A stretch of 64,000 nt of DNA, from positions 5,766,001-5,830,000 of the forward strand of contig NZ_CP025546.1 of the NCBI RefSeq assembly GCF_003614435.1. The letters run 5' to 3'. Each line of letters opens with the position of its first letter. Within the stretch, counting starts at the first letter, position 1. This document shows positions 18,626-28,347 of this stretch, piece after piece. This DNA comes from Mycobacterium paragordonae (GTDB lineage Bacteria > Actinomycetota > Actinomycetes > Mycobacteriales > Mycobacteriaceae). The notes beneath the pieces were generated by a model. That model made no database searches. It saw only the letters and a program-made list of their open reading frames with translations, and was not told the origin of the DNA. Both the position numbers and the translations under genes were made by a program.

Positions 18626-19711
18626 ATGACGGTCACGCGGCTGCAGCCCTACGCGACCACGGTGTTCGCCGAGATGTCGGCGCTGGCCGCGCGGATCGGC
18701 GCGGTGAACCTCGGCCAGGGCTTTCCCGATGAGGACGGGCCCCCGCAGATGCTCAAAGCCGCGCAGGACGCCATCGCCGCGGGCGTCAACCAGTACCCGC
18801 CCGGGTTGGGCATCGCACCGCTGAGACAGGCCATCGCCGCACAGCGCCACCGCCATTTCGGCGTCGTCTACGACCCCGACACCGAGGTGCTGGTCACGGT
18901 CGGCGCCACGGAGGCCATCGCCAGCGCCGTGCTGGGCCTGGTGGAGCCCGGCTCGGAGGTGCTCTTGATCGAGCCCTTCTACGACTCCTACTCCCCCGTG
19001 GTGGCGATGGCCGGCGCACACCGGGTCGCGGTGCCCCTGGTGGCCGACGGCCGCGGTTTCGCTCTGGACGTCGACGCACTGCGCCGCGCGATCACCCCGC
19101 GAACGCGCGCCCTGATCGTCAATTCCCCGCACAATCCCACCGGAGCGGTGCTCAGCCACAGCGAACTTCAGGCCATCGCCGAGCTCGCGGTGGCCGCCGA
19201 CCTGCTCGTGATCACTGACGAGGTGTACGAGCACCTGGTCTATGACGACCTCACCCACCTACCACTCGCCGGGTTCGACGGCATGGCCGAGCGCACCGTC
19301 ACCATCTCGAGCGCGGCCAAGATGTTCAACTGCACCGGCTGGAAGATCGGCTGGGCATGTGGGCCCGCAGACCTGATCGCCGGCGTGCGCGCAGCCAAGC
19401 AGTACCTCAGCTATGTCGGCGGGGCGCCGTTTCAGCCTGCGGTGGCGCTGGCGCTGGACACCGAAGACGACTGGGTGAGGGCCCTGCGCGATTCGCTGCA
19501 GGCTCGACGGGACCGGCTGGCCTCGGGACTGAGAAAGGTCGGCTTCGAGGTGCACGACAGCTTCGGCACCTACTTTCTGTGTGCCGACCCGCGTCCGCTG
19601 GGCTACGACGACAGCTCGGCCTTCTGCGCGGCGCTACCGGAGAAGGTCGGCGTGGCGGCCATCCCGATGTCGGCCTTCTGCGATCCGGCGGCCGAGCACG
19701 CCGATGTATAG
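18626..19711 (+). CDS. dapC: DapC-type aminotransferase, cut short by an in-frame amber codon
   Basis: A class I/II PLP aminotransferase matching Rv0858c, annotated as N-succinyldiaminopimelate aminotransferase of lysine and peptidoglycan synthesis. Visible motifs are NLGQGFPDEDGP, NSPHNPTGAV, TDEVYEHLVYD and the PLP lysine in SSAAKMFNCTGWKIGW. Translation stops at TAG 19709-19711 after 361 residues. The same frame continues for 28 more codons (NHLVRFTFCKRED...) that match the family C-terminus, where Trp is expected at the amber position. The product would lack its last strand and helix unless the stop is read through or is a sequencing error. Confidence 0.85.
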   Translation: MTVTRLQPYATTVFAEMSALAARIGAVNLGQGFPDEDGPPQMLKAAQDAIAAGVNQYPPGLGIAPLRQAIAAQRHRHFGVVYDPDTEVLVTVGATEAIASAVLGLVEPGSEVLLIEPFYDSYSPVVAMAGAHRVAVPLVADGRGFALDVDALRRAITPRTRALIVNSPHNPTGAVLSHSELQAIAELAVAADLLVITDEVYEHLVYDDLTHLPLAGFDGMAERTVTISSAAKMFNCTGWKIGWACGPADLIAGVRAAKQYLSYVGGAPFQPAVALALDTEDDWVRALRDSLQARRDRLASGLRKVGFEVHDSFGTYFLCADPRPLGYDDSSAFCAALPEKVGVAAIPMSAFCDPAAEHADV

Positions 19712-19798
19712 AATCACCTGGTGCGCTTCACATTCTGCAAACGTGAGGACACCCTCGACGAGGCGGTCAGCAGACTCGAAGCGCTGCGCGAGGACTAG
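19712..19798 (+). pseudogene. Detached in-frame C-terminus of the dapC-type gene
   Basis: Twenty-eight codons in the same frame as the aminotransferase, starting immediately after TAG 19709-19711 and ending at TAG 19796-19798. The encoded NHLVRFTFCKRED and following helix resemble the conserved end of the family. The ancestral stop shares CTAG with the convergent SRPBCC gene, as expected for the original gene boundary. Confidence 0.75.
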
Positions 19799-20235
19799 CC
19801 GAGGCTTCCCATCACGCGGCGTCGCAGTCCCTCGGTCGCCGCGTCGAGGATCTTCTTGCGGGCGCGGTTGACCAGGAATTCGGGCAGCGGCGCCGAGGGT
19901 TCGACGGTGATGGTGAACCGCACCCTCGTCTTCTCGTCGCCCTCGCGGCTCAGGTTGTACTCGCCGTGCTGACCGTGTTGCTGTTTGGTCTTCTTGGCAT
20001 CCCACACCACCCAGTCCGGGCCCCAGTGATACTCGAGCAGCTCCCGGTCGATGATGCCCACCACCTTGATGGCGACCTTCACATAGCGGGGCCGGCCATC
20101 GGGCCAGGTTTCGACGACTTCGGCCCGCTTGTGCACCGACGACCACGACGGCACCGCCTGCATGTCGGCAAGCGCGTCGATGATGACGTCCGGTGGTGCG
20201 TCGATAACGACTTCACTCGATGCTTGAATGGCCAC
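19795..20235 (-). CDS. SRPBCC (START/Bet v1-like) family protein, Rv0857-like
   Basis: A 146-residue protein with the SRPBCC pattern: a first strand with VVIDAPPDVI, a central WPDGRP, YHWGPDWVVWD, and a C-terminal long helix ending RRRVMGSLG. The fold binds hydrophobic ligands in a deep pocket. It starts with GTG 20235 (MAIQASSE), matching its two paralogues here. It is last in an operon with two paralogues and the CoA racemase. Ligand unknown. Confidence 0.85.
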   Translation of the reverse strand: MAIQASSEVVIDAPPDVIIDALADMQAVPSWSSVHKRAEVVETWPDGRPRYVKVAIKVVGIIDRELLEYHWGPDWVVWDAKKTKQQHGQHGEYNLSREGDEKTRVRFTITVEPSAPLPEFLVNRARKKILDAATEGLRRRVMGSLG

Positions 20236-20273
20236 TGTCGTTCAAACTAGCAATCGATGACCGGTCGAAAAGG

Positions 20274-20729
20274 TCACTTTTCGTCCTGATCCGAAATGTC
20301 GCCCATAACGCGTTTCTGCAAGCCCTTGGCCGCGGCATCCAGAATCTGCTCACTCGCCCGCCGGACGATGAAGCCGGGAATCGGGCCGGACGGTTCCACG
20401 GTGACGTCGAACCGCACCCGGGTCTTGTCGAGACCTTCGGGGGTGAGCTTGTATTCGACGTGCTGACCGTGTTGCTGGAAGGTCTTATCGGCATCCCAGC
20501 ACACCCAGTCCGGACCCCAGTGGTATTCGAGAATCTCCTTGTCCACCAGGCCCAGAATCTTGACCGTCGCCCGCACGTGGTGTGGCCGTCCGTCGGGGTA
20601 ATAGTCGATCACTTCAACGCTTTTGTGCAGCGATGACCAAGACGTCAGATTGCTGACGTCTGCCAGCGCCTCCATGATCACTTCCTGGGGCGCATCAATG
20701 ACGAATTCTCGCGACGCTTTTACAGCCAC
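20274..20729 (-). CDS. SRPBCC family protein, Rv0856-like
   Basis: A close paralogue of the downstream gene. Shared marks are FVIDAPQEVI, YYPDGRP, YHWGPDWVCWDADKT and a C-terminal KGLQKRVMGDI helix. I chose GTG 20729 (MAVKASREF), aligned with the starts of the two neighbouring copies, over a TTG at 20738. It lies 38 bp before the next SRPBCC gene and 57 bp after the racemase stop. Probably a hydrophobic-ligand-binding protein. Confidence 0.83.
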   Translation of the reverse strand: MAVKASREFVIDAPQEVIMEALADVSNLTSWSSLHKSVEVIDYYPDGRPHHVRATVKILGLVDKEILEYHWGPDWVCWDADKTFQQHGQHVEYKLTPEGLDKTRVRFDVTVEPSGPIPGFIVRRASEQILDAAAKGLQKRVMGDISDQDEK

Positions 20730-20786
20730 CGAGTTCAAGCTAGCAACGCCACGGCGAGCCCGGACCCGGTTCAGGCAAATACCTTG

Positions 20787-21866
20787 TTACCAGCCTATTT
20801 CGGCGAGCGCCGTAGTCTGCGCCGGCGGCCGCCCCACCGGCGGGGCCGGAGTCCGGGAGAACCGCGGCGCCGGCGCGGCCTGCTCGACGCCGTGGGCGGT
20901 GATCACCGTCGACCGACCGGTCAGATGAGCGTCGCGGGCGGCTTCGGCCCACGTCAGCACCGGGGTCACACAGGCATCGGTGCCGGCGAACACCTCGGTC
21001 CACTCATCGCGGGTGCGACCGGCGAACTTCTCGGTGAACAACTCACGCATCCGCGGGAAGGCGCCGGCGTCGAGTTGCGCGGGCACCTCGTCCACCGACA
21101 GCCCCAGGCCGGCGAGCAGCGCCGCGAAGAACTGTGGCTCGATGGCGCCGACGGCCATGTACTTGCCATCGGCGGTCTCGTAACAGCGGTAGAACGGGGC
21201 GCCGCCGTCGAGCAGGAACGATTCGCGCTCGTCGCGCAGCGCGCCGGTCGACTTCATCGTCCACATCATCTGGGCGAGCACGCTGACCCCGTCGACCATG
21301 GCGGCGTCGATCACCTGCCCGAGGCCCGAGCGCTCGCGCTCGTACAGCGCCGTCACGATGCCCAGCAGCACCAGCATCGAGCCCCCGCCGAAATCGGCCA
21401 CCAGATTCAGCGGCGGCATCGGCGGCCGGTCGCGATAACCCAAGGCCGACATCGCGCCGGTCTGCGACAAGTAGTTGATGTCGTGACCCGCTGTCGATGC
21501 CAGCGGCCCATCCTGTCCCCAGCCGGTGATGCGGGCGTAGATCAGCCGGGGGTTGACGGCCGCGCACTCCTCGGGCCCGATGCCGAGGCGCTCGCAGGTG
21601 CCGGGCCGGAAGCAGTCGAGCAGCACGTCGGCCTTGGCTGCCAGTTCGAGCAGCGCACCGGGCTGCGTCTTGACATCGAGGTCGACGATCCGCTTCCCGC
21701 GGTGCAGCAGGTCACGGTCTTCGGCGGGCATCTGCAGGCCGCCGGGCCGGCGCACTCGCACCACATCCGCCCCCAGATCGGCCAACACCATGCCCGCGTG
21801 CGGACCCGGACCGATGCCGCCGAGTTCGATGACCCTGACCCCGGCCAGTGGCCCCCCGCCAACCAC
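20787..21866 (-). CDS. far: Class III CoA-transferase family, alpha-methylacyl-CoA racemase type (Far)
   Basis: A 359-residue CaiB/BaiF fold protein. The N-terminus GVRVIELGGIGPGPHAGMVLADLGADVVRV is typical of AMACR enzymes, and the catalytic Asp lies in GHDINYLSQTG. The racemase inverts the 2-methyl centre of branched acyl-CoAs so beta-oxidation can proceed. Placed between SRPBCC genes exactly as Rv0855. GTG 21866 is 6 bases after the upstream SRPBCC stop. Confidence 0.9.
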   Translation of the reverse strand: MVGGGPLAGVRVIELGGIGPGPHAGMVLADLGADVVRVRRPGGLQMPAEDRDLLHRGKRIVDLDVKTQPGALLELAAKADVLLDCFRPGTCERLGIGPEECAAVNPRLIYARITGWGQDGPLASTAGHDINYLSQTGAMSALGYRDRPPMPPLNLVADFGGGSMLVLLGIVTALYERERSGLGQVIDAAMVDGVSVLAQMMWTMKSTGALRDERESFLLDGGAPFYRCYETADGKYMAVGAIEPQFFAALLAGLGLSVDEVPAQLDAGAFPRMRELFTEKFAGRTRDEWTEVFAGTDACVTPVLTWAEAARDAHLTGRSTVITAHGVEQAAPAPRFSRTPAPPVGRPPAQTTALAEIGW

Positions 21867-21872
21867 TGTCGG

Positions 21873-22316
21873 CTACTTACCCTTCTTCACCTTCAGCACG
21901 CGCTCGCGCAGATCCTTGGTGGCCGAATCGATCGTCCCCTTGACGGCCCGCTTGAGGACGAAGCCGGGGAGCGGCACGTTCGGGTCCGCCAGGAGGTCGA
22001 ACTTGACCAGAGTGGAGTCGCCCTTGGGAACGAGGACGTATTTCCCGTCCTGCGCCTTCTGCTGGGCAGAGCTGACCAACTCCCAGCTCACCTCATTGTC
22101 TTTCCACGTGTAGGCGACCACTTGTTCGTCCGTGATCCCCGCGACCTTGACCTTCATCTTGACCTTGCTGGGCCGCCCGTCGGCTCCCGTCTCGAGGATC
22201 TCCGCGCTCTGATGCGGTTCGGACCACTCGGGCATCGCCTCAAAATCAGCGATGACATCCAGGATCTCCTCGGGACTGGCTTCGATGACGATCTCGCGGG
22301 ATTCTTTGATTGCCAT
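21873..22316 (-). CDS. SRPBCC family protein, Rv0854-like
   Basis: The most divergent of the three SRPBCC copies (147 residues): IVIEASPEEILDVIADFEAMPEWSEPH at the start, then DGRPSKVKMKVKVAG and a Lys-rich end KVKKGK. ATG 22316 (MAIKESREI) agrees with the paralogues; the 64-residue extension to 22508 would run into the divergent decarboxylase. First gene of the four-gene operon; the promoter lies in the 66 bp gap to the decarboxylase. Confidence 0.85.
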   Translation of the reverse strand: MAIKESREIVIEASPEEILDVIADFEAMPEWSEPHQSAEILETGADGRPSKVKMKVKVAGITDEQVVAYTWKDNEVSWELVSSAQQKAQDGKYVLVPKGDSTLVKFDLLADPNVPLPGFVLKRAVKGTIDSATKDLRERVLKVKKGK

Positions 22317-22382
22317 GGCCCGCACGATATCGCGGGCAGCGCCCGGCGGGAATAGGCTCTTTCCAGGCGTACCGTCGTCTGC

Positions 22383-24050
22383 GTGACTGATCCCGCTTAC
22401 ACCGTCGGTGATTATCTTCTCGACCGCCTTGCCGAACTCGGGATCTCGGAGATCTTCGGCGTTCCGGGCGACTACAACCTGGCGTTCCTCGATCACATCG
22501 TGACCCACCCGAAGCTGCGCTGGGTGGGCAACGCCAACGAACTCAACGCCGGCTATGCCGCCGACGGTTACGGGCGCCTTCGCGGATTGTCAGCTGTGGT
22601 AACGACTTTCGGCGTCGGTGAGCTATCGCTGGCCAACGCCATCGCGGGCAGTTACGCCGAACACGTGCCCGTTGTCCACATCGTCGGCGGGCCGTCGAAA
22701 GACGCGCAGGCCACCCGCCGTGCCCTACACCACTCGCTCGGCGACGGCGACTTCGAGCACTTCCTCCGGATAAGCCGCGAAATCACCTGCGCTCAAACCA
22801 ATCTCATGCCGGCGACAGCATGCCGGGAGATCGACCGGGTGTTGTGCGAAATCCGGGAGCAGAAGCGTCCCGGCTACATCCTGATGTCCACCGACGTGGC
22901 GCGCTTCCCCACCGAACCCCCCGCGAACCCATTGCCCGGCACCAGCGGGGGTACCAGCCCCCGCGCCTTGGCCATGTTCACCGAGGCCGCCACCAAGTTG
23001 ATCGGTGACCACCAATTGACCGTGCTCGCTGACCTGTTGGTGCACCGTCTGCAAGCGGTCGACGAACTCCAATCCCTCTTGGACGCAGACGTTGTGCCGC
23101 ATGCCACGTTGATGTGGGGCAAGAGCCTGCTCGACGAAAGCTCGCCCAACTTCATGGGTATCTATGCGGGCACGGCCAGTACCGAGCGGGTCCGCACGGC
23201 CGTCGAAGAGGCGCCCGTGCTGGTGACGGCGGGGGTGGTGTTCACCGACATGGTCAGCGGCTTCTTCAGCCAGCGGATCGACCCGGCTCGCACCATCGAT
23301 ATAGGCCAGTACCAGAGCAGCGTGGCCGACGAGGTGTTCGCGCCCCTGGAGATGAGTGCCGCACTCACCGCGTTGACGGCGATCCTCACCGAACGCGGAA
23401 TCACGTCGCCGGCCGTCCCGGCACCGGCGGACCCGCCACCGGCGCTCACGCCCGCACATGACGAGCCGCTCACCCAACGAATGCTGTGGGACAGGCTCTG
23501 CGCGGCACTGACGCCCGGGAACGTGGTGCTGGCCGATCAGGGCACGTCGTTCTACGGGATGGCCGACCACGTGCTGCCTCAGGGCGTCACCTTCATCGGC
23601 CAACCCCTTTGGGGCTCAATCGGTTACACGTTGCCTGCAGCCTTCGGCGCGGCGGTGGCGCATCCGGAGCGCAGGACGGTGCTGCTGATCGGCGACGGCG
23701 CGGCGCAGTTGACCGTGCAGGAACTCGGCTCCTTTTCCCGCGAAGGACTCTCGCCCGTCATCGTGGTGGTCAACAACGACGGTTACACCGTCGAACGCGC
23801 GATCCACGGAGAGACCGCCCCCTACAACGACATCGTCGGCTGGAACTGGACCCAGGTCCCCGCAACGCTGGGGGTGGCCAACCACCTCGCGTTCCGGGCG
23901 CAGACCTATGGCGAACTCGACGAGGCACTCACCGCGGCCGCCGAGAACCAGGACCGCATGGTCTTCGTCGAGGTGGTGTTGCCGCGACTCGAAATCCCGC
24001 CACTGCTTGGGCAACTCGTGGGCAACATGCACCCGGCGCCGCGCTTATAA
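22383..24050 (+). CDS. Thiamine-diphosphate 2-keto-acid (indolepyruvate/pyruvate-type) decarboxylase
   Basis: A 555-residue ThDP enzyme. The cofactor-activating Glu is in [14 protein letters not shown], and the ThDP/Mg motif runs from [13 protein letters not shown] to NN. Matches Rv0853c, annotated pdc and described as a broad alpha-keto-acid decarboxylase in the Ehrlich pathway. GTG 22383 is the start. Its stop overlaps the end of the convergent PE-chitinase gene by six bases (TTATAA). Confidence 0.92.
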   Translation: MTDPAYTVGDYLLDRLAELGISEIFGVPGDYNLAFLDHIVTHPKLRWVGNANELNAGYAADGYGRLRGLSAVVTTFGVGELSLANAIAGSYAEHVPVVHIVGGPSKDAQATRRALHHSLGDGDFEHFLRISREITCAQTNLMPATACREIDRVLCEIREQKRPGYILMSTDVARFPTEPPANPLPGTSGGTSPRALAMFTEAATKLIGDHQLTVLADLLVHRLQAVDELQSLLDADVVPHATLMWGKSLLDESSPNFMGIYAGTASTERVRTAVEEAPVLVTAGVVFTDMVSGFFSQRIDPARTIDIGQYQSSVADEVFAPLEMSAALTALTAILTERGITSPAVPAPADPPPALTPAHDEPLTQRMLWDRLCAALTPGNVVLADQGTSFYGMADHVLPQGVTFIGQPLWGSIGYTLPAAFGAAVAHPERRTVLLIGDGAAQLTVQELGSFSREGLSPVIVVVNNDGYTVERAIHGETAPYNDIVGWNWTQVPATLGVANHLAFRAQTYGELDEALTAAAENQDRMVFVEVVLPRLEIPPLLGQLVGNMHPAPRL

Positions 24051-26720
24051 CCGGGGCGCGCCCTCGATCTGCTCGAAGATCTTCGAGAACTGGAACGGTG
24101 TCTGCACGATCCCGCTGCCGTCGACGGCGTCGACAGCGCCCAGGGTGCCCGAGACGTCGCGGGGCAACTCCCACATGGACAGTTCGCCGATGTGGTTCTG
24201 CACGGCAAAGTTCGTCAGCTTCTGCGCGTCGGCCAGCGTGAAGATCTCGAGCGGGTCGTCGTTGATTCCCACCAGCGGCGTCACCCCGAGCATCGACCAG
24301 GCCTGCTGGCTCGACATCGAGGGGTACAGCGACATCAGTTGGCCGTGGGTGGCTGTTGCGGCATCGATCGCGTACTGGCCCATGCCCGGGTTTCCGGCCT
24401 GGTCGAAGCCCGGGCCGTAGTCCATGGCCATGATGTTCACGTGTGAGATGTTCACGCCGTTGGCCGTAGCGGTCTGCAGAACGCTCAAGCCGCCGCCCTG
24501 CCCCGGGACCAAGCCGCTCGGCAGCACCGGAAGGGTGTAGGAGACGGACACGGGCGTGCCGTTGGCCGCCATCTGCTGCTGCAGCAGGGCGATGGCCTTC
24601 GACTGGGTGGACATGGCTTGGGTGTTGCCCTGCAAGGCGCCTTCGACATCGAAGTCGAGGTTGTAGACGTGGTAGGCGTTCACCACCGACGCATACTGCT
24701 GCGCCAGCGCAGCCGGAGTCTGACCGCTGACCGCGGACAGATCGGTACCGAATGCACCACCGAACGAGATCGTTCCGGTGATGGCAGCGTTGTGCATGCT
24801 GGCGATCTGGTTGTTGATGAAGGCGCTCTCCGAACCGCCCGTGACGTCGTAGGCCGGGTAGCCGCCCCAGGCCGCGTGGCCGGAGGGGTCCGCGTTGATG
24901 AAGGCGAGGGTCGCGTGGGTGACTCCGTTTTGCGCAGCGGTCGCGAAGTCGTATCCGTTGGGGCCGGGCCACAGCGTGATGTCGACGTAGGGCGAGTACA
25001 CCCCGGTCCCGCCGGTGCCCCCGGTTCCCGTGCCGGTGCCTCCGGTGGAAGTACCGCCCGTCGAGGTGCCGCCGGTCGAGGTGCCGCCCGTCGTGGTGCC
25101 GCCCGTCGTGGTGCCACCGGTCGTTGTGCCGCCGGTCGACGTGCCGCCCGTCGCAGTGCCGCCGGCGCCGGTCGCCGGCTGCCCGTTGAGCAGGAGATTG
25201 GTGGGCGCGGAGTAGGAGCCCGTTTGCGTCGCCTGGAAGCCGACGGTGACCGAGTCACCGGGAGCGATCGTCTGCGTCCAGGACTCGGGTGTCACGGTGT
25301 AGTGCGTACCTGAGTGGGCAAGCTGACCGCTCCAGGCGCTGGTGATGGATTCATTTGCCGGCAAATCGAATTGAAGGTTCCAGTTGGTCACGGGTGTGGT
25401 GCCCGTGTTGGTGATCTTGTAGTCGGCGACGAAGCCGTTGTCCCAGTGCGACGTCGCCGTGTACGTCGCGGTCAGGCCGCCAGTGCCGGTAGCGGTTCCG
25501 GTCCCCCCGGTGGTGCCGGTCCCGGTCCCGGTCCCCGTGCCACCGCTGGTGCCCGTCCCCGTGCCGCCGGTAGTACCCGTCCCTGCCCCGGTGCCCGTCC
25601 CCGTTCCGCCGGCGGTCCCGGTCCCGGTCCCCGTCCCTGCTCCGGTGCCCGTCCCCGTGCCCCCGCTGGTACCCGTGCCCCCGGTCGTGCCCGTGCCACC
25701 CGTGGTGTCCGTGCCCGTGGCCCCCGTTCCCGTGCTCCCCGTTCCGGTACCGGCGCCCGTGTCGCCGACGGGATGTCCGTTCACCAGAAGATTCGTGGGA
25801 GCCGCGTAGGCCCCGGAGTGCGACGCCTGAAAACCGACGGTGACCGAGCTACCCGGCGCAATGGTGCTGTTATAACTTTCGGGCGTCACCGTGTACTGGG
25901 TGCCCGACTGCGCAACCTGACCGTTCCACAGATTAGTGATGGATTCATTTCCCGGCATGCTGAATTGCAGCTGCCAGTTGGTCATGGGCGTGGCACCGGT
26001 ATTGGTGAGCGTGTAATGGGCGACAAAACCGTTACTCCACTGAGAAGACGTCGCATAAGTGGCCGTCAGGCCGGTGCCGGCACCACTGGCCGCGGTGGTC
26101 GCTGCGGCCGCGGTCGTCGCAGCGCCGGCCTGGGTGGTCGCAGGGCCGGCCACGGACGTCGCAGCGCCGGCCGGGGCCGTCGTCACCGACGTCGTAGTCG
26201 TCGATCCCGACGCGCCAGCAGTGCCGGCGGTCGCCGCCGTCGCGCCCGACGTTGACCCCGCCCCCGACTGGGGCGTCACCGTCGCCGAGGTCGTAGTCTG
26301 AGAAGAAGCGGTGCTCACCTGCGCTTTCGCCGCGTCACTCGGCGTGGCCGCCGCCGCGGCGGCTCTGCCGCCGGCCCGTCCGGTGGCAGCGTTCGCCAGG
26401 CCGGTCGCTTGCTGACCGAGATTCCGCAGCAGGGACGCACCGCTCGCCTCAGCGCCGGCATAGGCCCCGGCGGCGGCCGTCAGTCCCCTGACCACCCGCG
26501 CCTGAAACGCCGATGCTTCGGCGCTGAGCACCTGATACTCATGTGCGTGGGAGTTGAACAGCACCGCAATGGCCCCGGACACCTCGTCGGCGGCGGCCGC
26601 CAGTATCTTCGCCGTGGGAATCGCCGCGGCATTATTCACAGCACTTAAATTAGAACCGATTTCTGAAATAGAATTTGCAGCCGTGGCCAGAACGTCCGGC
26701 GTTGTTGTCAGATATGACAT
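24045..26720 (-). CDS. PE-domain protein fused to two CBM2 domains and a GH18 (chitinase-like) domain
   Basis: An 891-residue modular protein. Residues 1-93 form a PE domain ([24 protein letters not shown]) ending with a YxxxE type VII secretion signal at Y87-E91. An Ala/Thr-rich linker leads to CBM2 modules at about 217-318 and 416-515, separated by a Gly-Thr repeat linker; a TGG-repeat linker follows. Residues 574-891 are GH18-like, with the active-site strand LDFDVE (acid Glu693) and an MAMDYGPG strand. Expected to be exported by an ESX system and to bind and cut chitin or a related glycan. ATG 26720 has an AAGGA site 8 bp upstream, better than ATG 26726. Confidence 0.88.
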   Translation of the reverse strand: MSYLTTTPDVLATAANSISEIGSNLSAVNNAAAIPTAKILAAAADEVSGAIAVLFNSHAHEYQVLSAEASAFQARVVRGLTAAAGAYAGAEASGASLLRNLGQQATGLANAATGRAGGRAAAAAATPSDAAKAQVSTASSQTTTSATVTPQSGAGSTSGATAATAGTAGASGSTTTTSVTTAPAGAATSVAGPATTQAGAATTAAAATTAASGAGTGLTATYATSSQWSNGFVAHYTLTNTGATPMTNWQLQFSMPGNESITNLWNGQVAQSGTQYTVTPESYNSTIAPGSSVTVGFQASHSGAYAAPTNLLVNGHPVGDTGAGTGTGSTGTGATGTDTTGGTGTTGGTGTSGGTGTGTGAGTGTGTGTAGGTGTGTGAGTGTTGGTGTGTSGGTGTGTGTGTTGGTGTATGTGGLTATYTATSHWDNGFVADYKITNTGTTPVTNWNLQFDLPANESITSAWSGQLAHSGTHYTVTPESWTQTIAPGDSVTVGFQATQTGSYSAPTNLLLNGQPATGAGGTATGGTSTGGTTTGGTTTGGTTTGGTSTGGTSTGGTSTGGTGTGTGGTGGTGVYSPYVDITLWPGPNGYDFATAAQNGVTHATLAFINADPSGHAAWGGYPAYDVTGGSESAFINNQIASMHNAAITGTISFGGAFGTDLSAVSGQTPAALAQQYASVVNAYHVYNLDFDVEGALQGNTQAMSTQSKAIALLQQQMAANGTPVSVSYTLPVLPSGLVPGQGGGLSVLQTATANGVNISHVNIMAMDYGPGFDQAGNPGMGQYAIDAATATHGQLMSLYPSMSSQQAWSMLGVTPLVGINDDPLEIFTLADAQKLTNFAVQNHIGELSMWELPRDVSGTLGAVDAVDGSGIVQTPFQFSKIFEQIEGAPRL
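25015..25180. repeat. Gly-Gly-Thr-x-Thr linker repeats in the GH18 gene
   Basis: Tandem 15 bp units encode GGTxT repeats between the second CBM2 module and the catalytic domain. A second, GTG/GGT-type tract (about 25490-25760) separates the two CBM2 modules. The regular units are prone to copy-number change. Confidence 0.75.
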
Positions 26721-26857
26721 GCCCATCTTCCTTGATCACGCGTCAATAACTTGCTTATAACGAGAACATCACAAGGAGAATTGCCGACACATCACAGCGT
26801 GTCAACTATCCGGCGTAAGCAGAATTCCTAAATTTTTTGTAAGCGCCGGTCAGGGGA

Positions 26858-27076
26858 TCAGGAACCCAGCCCGCGGGGACAGGGCGGTGCTACGCCTTCG
26901 GCGCCGGGACGTTCCGCGCTCCCCGAGGCGATGATGGCGCGGACGGTGCGCCGGCAACGCCCGCAATCGGTACCCGCCCCGCAGGCGGCGGCGACCTGAT
27001 TCGTTGTCGCCGCTCCGGCCGCGACGGCATCGGCCACCATCTGGCTGGTGATGCCGTTACACAGGCACACGAACAT
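26858..27076 (-). CDS. Bacterioferritin-associated ferredoxin-like [2Fe-2S] protein
   Basis: A 72-residue protein with the Bfd pattern C4xC6 and C38xxC41 (MFVCLCNGIT, TDCGRC), enough to bind one [2Fe-2S] cluster. Bfd proteins reduce bacterioferritin to release iron. It starts 12 bp after the upstream stop, so it is the last gene of a run that begins with two Mam-type membrane proteins. No bacterioferritin gene is in the window. The tail after residue 50 is Pro/Gly-rich and not conserved in the fold. Confidence 0.85.
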   Translation of the reverse strand: MFVCLCNGITSQMVADAVAAGAATTNQVAAACGAGTDCGRCRRTVRAIIASGSAERPGAEGVAPPCPRGLGS

Positions 27077-27088
27077 CGAGTGACCCGA

Positions 27089-27718
27089 TCACTCCGCTTC
27101 GATGCGCATCATGTCGAAATAGCGACCGACGAACAGCGGCGGGTAGGCGCCCACTCCCGCACCGCCGCCCATCCATTGGGCGGTGGAGTCTGGGTGGTCG
27201 ATCCACTGCCGAGCGCTTTCCTCGTCGGGAAACTCCTGCAGGATCAACACTTCGTGGGAGTCGTCAAAAGCCTGAAACACCCAGGTCTTTCGGACTCCGG
27301 CGGCGGTGAATCGGTCCATCGCATGCCCGACCCGCGCGGTCAGGGTGGACACATCGTCGACCGATGCGAATGCGGCCAGCACCACGCCCGGAGCTTTAGG
27401 GGCGGCTGGCGGGGTGGTGATGAATCGTTCGACGATCTCGCCGGCGAACACCGCCGGTATGTCCTCCACCCCGGCCTCGTCGAACCAGTCGAAGAACACC
27501 CGGGACCGCAACAGCTCCACGATCGGTTCGCGACTGTGCACGCCGATCATGACCAGGACGCGGCCGTAGTCGTGCGTCGAGACATAGACCAGGACGTGGT
27601 GTGCGCCGATGTCCGCGAGGGCGGCTTTGTTTCGCTCGAGCAGGGGCCACACCCGGGTCGGATCCGGGATGCGGTAGTCCGACGCGATCACCATGGAGTG
27701 AATATCGCCGTCGGTCAT
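27089..27718 (-). CDS. Conserved protein with two ferredoxin-like (dimeric alpha/beta barrel) halves
   Basis: A 209-residue protein. Two halves, each with a strand-helix-strand pattern (HHVLVYVSTHDYGRVLVMIG and KTWVFQAFDDSHEVLILQEF), suggest an antibiotic-biosynthesis-monooxygenase-like or stress-barrel fold. No catalytic residues are identifiable. ATG 27718 has AAGGAG 7 bp upstream; the longer frame to 27757 overlaps the upstream gene. It lies 8 bp after the Mam gene and 12 bp before bfd, so all are probably one operon. Confidence 0.7.
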   Translation of the reverse strand: MTDGDIHSMVIASDYRIPDPTRVWPLLERNKAALADIGAHHVLVYVSTHDYGRVLVMIGVHSREPIVELLRSRVFFDWFDEAGVEDIPAVFAGEIVERFITTPPAAPKAPGVVLAAFASVDDVSTLTARVGHAMDRFTAAGVRKTWVFQAFDDSHEVLILQEFPDEESARQWIDHPDSTAQWMGGGAGVGAYPPLFVGRYFDMMRIEAE

Positions 27719-27726
27719 CGCACTCC

Positions 27727-28347
27727 TTATGCCGGATTGAACTGCGAAATGAGCCACTTCCCATCGGCTTTCGTCAGCGTCACCAGCACGCTGCTCGACG
27801 TCGTCGACGGCTCCGGTCGGTCACGGCTCTGCGTGCTCTGATTGATGAACAGCAGCACGGTGGCCGAGTCAGGATGGAATTCCGTGAGCGCGCCGCGCAA
27901 CACCACGGCGGTCGTTTTAACCGCCTTCTGCTTGGCAGCAGGAGCGACGATCTGCTGGGTGAATTGGTCGTAGTACGACAGGAAGTCACCCGTGAGATGA
28001 GAGCGCGCGGTGGAGAAGTCGCGGTCGAGAGTGTCTGGTGAATACGAGAGGATGGCGATCGTTCCGTCGCTGGCGGCGGCGATGGCCGACTTGGCAGCCG
28101 CGGCATCCACCGCGCGGTCCGGCCGGTAGGAAAACCAGTACAGCCCGCCCAGAACCGAAAGCGAGGTCACGACAACCAAGGTCAACACGGCGGCACCGAG
28201 CTTGCCCGACCACTTGCGCTTCCCAGACGACCGCTTCCTGACCCGTTCGGTCAAGCCCCTGAATCGCCCGGCCCGCGGCTCGTCGGACTTCTCAATGACA
28301 TCGGGCTCTTCGGTCGCCTCAACCGTCGTCGACTTCTTGGGGCTCAC
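27727..28347 (-). CDS. Orphan Mce-associated membrane (Mam) protein, short partner
   Basis: A 206-residue protein with a basic cytoplasmic tail, one transmembrane helix (LGAAVLTLVVVTSLSVLGGLYWF) and an extracytoplasmic domain of the Mce-associated type (DGTIAILSYSPDTLDRDFSTARSHLTGDFLSYY; end ADGKWLISQFNPA). Mam proteins stabilise or aid Mce transporters. It begins with GTG in a GTGA overlap with the upstream Mam gene. The same pair and overlap recur at 40291-41579. Confidence 0.85.
   Translation of the reverse strand: MSPKKSTTVEATEEPDVIEKSDEPRAGRFRGLTERVRKRSSGKRKWSGKLGAAVLTLVVVTSLSVLGGLYWFSYRPDRAVDAAAAKSAIAAASDGTIAILSYSPDTLDRDFSTARSHLTGDFLSYYDQFTQQIVAPAAKQKAVKTTAVVLRGALTEFHPDSATVLLFINQSTQSRDRPEPSTTSSSVLVTLTKADGKWLISQFNPA

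Noticed and set aside
20784..22355. 523-codon plus-strand frame over the CoA racemase and SRPBCC genes
   Set aside because: Antisense to genes with clear families and conserved synteny; no recognisable content.
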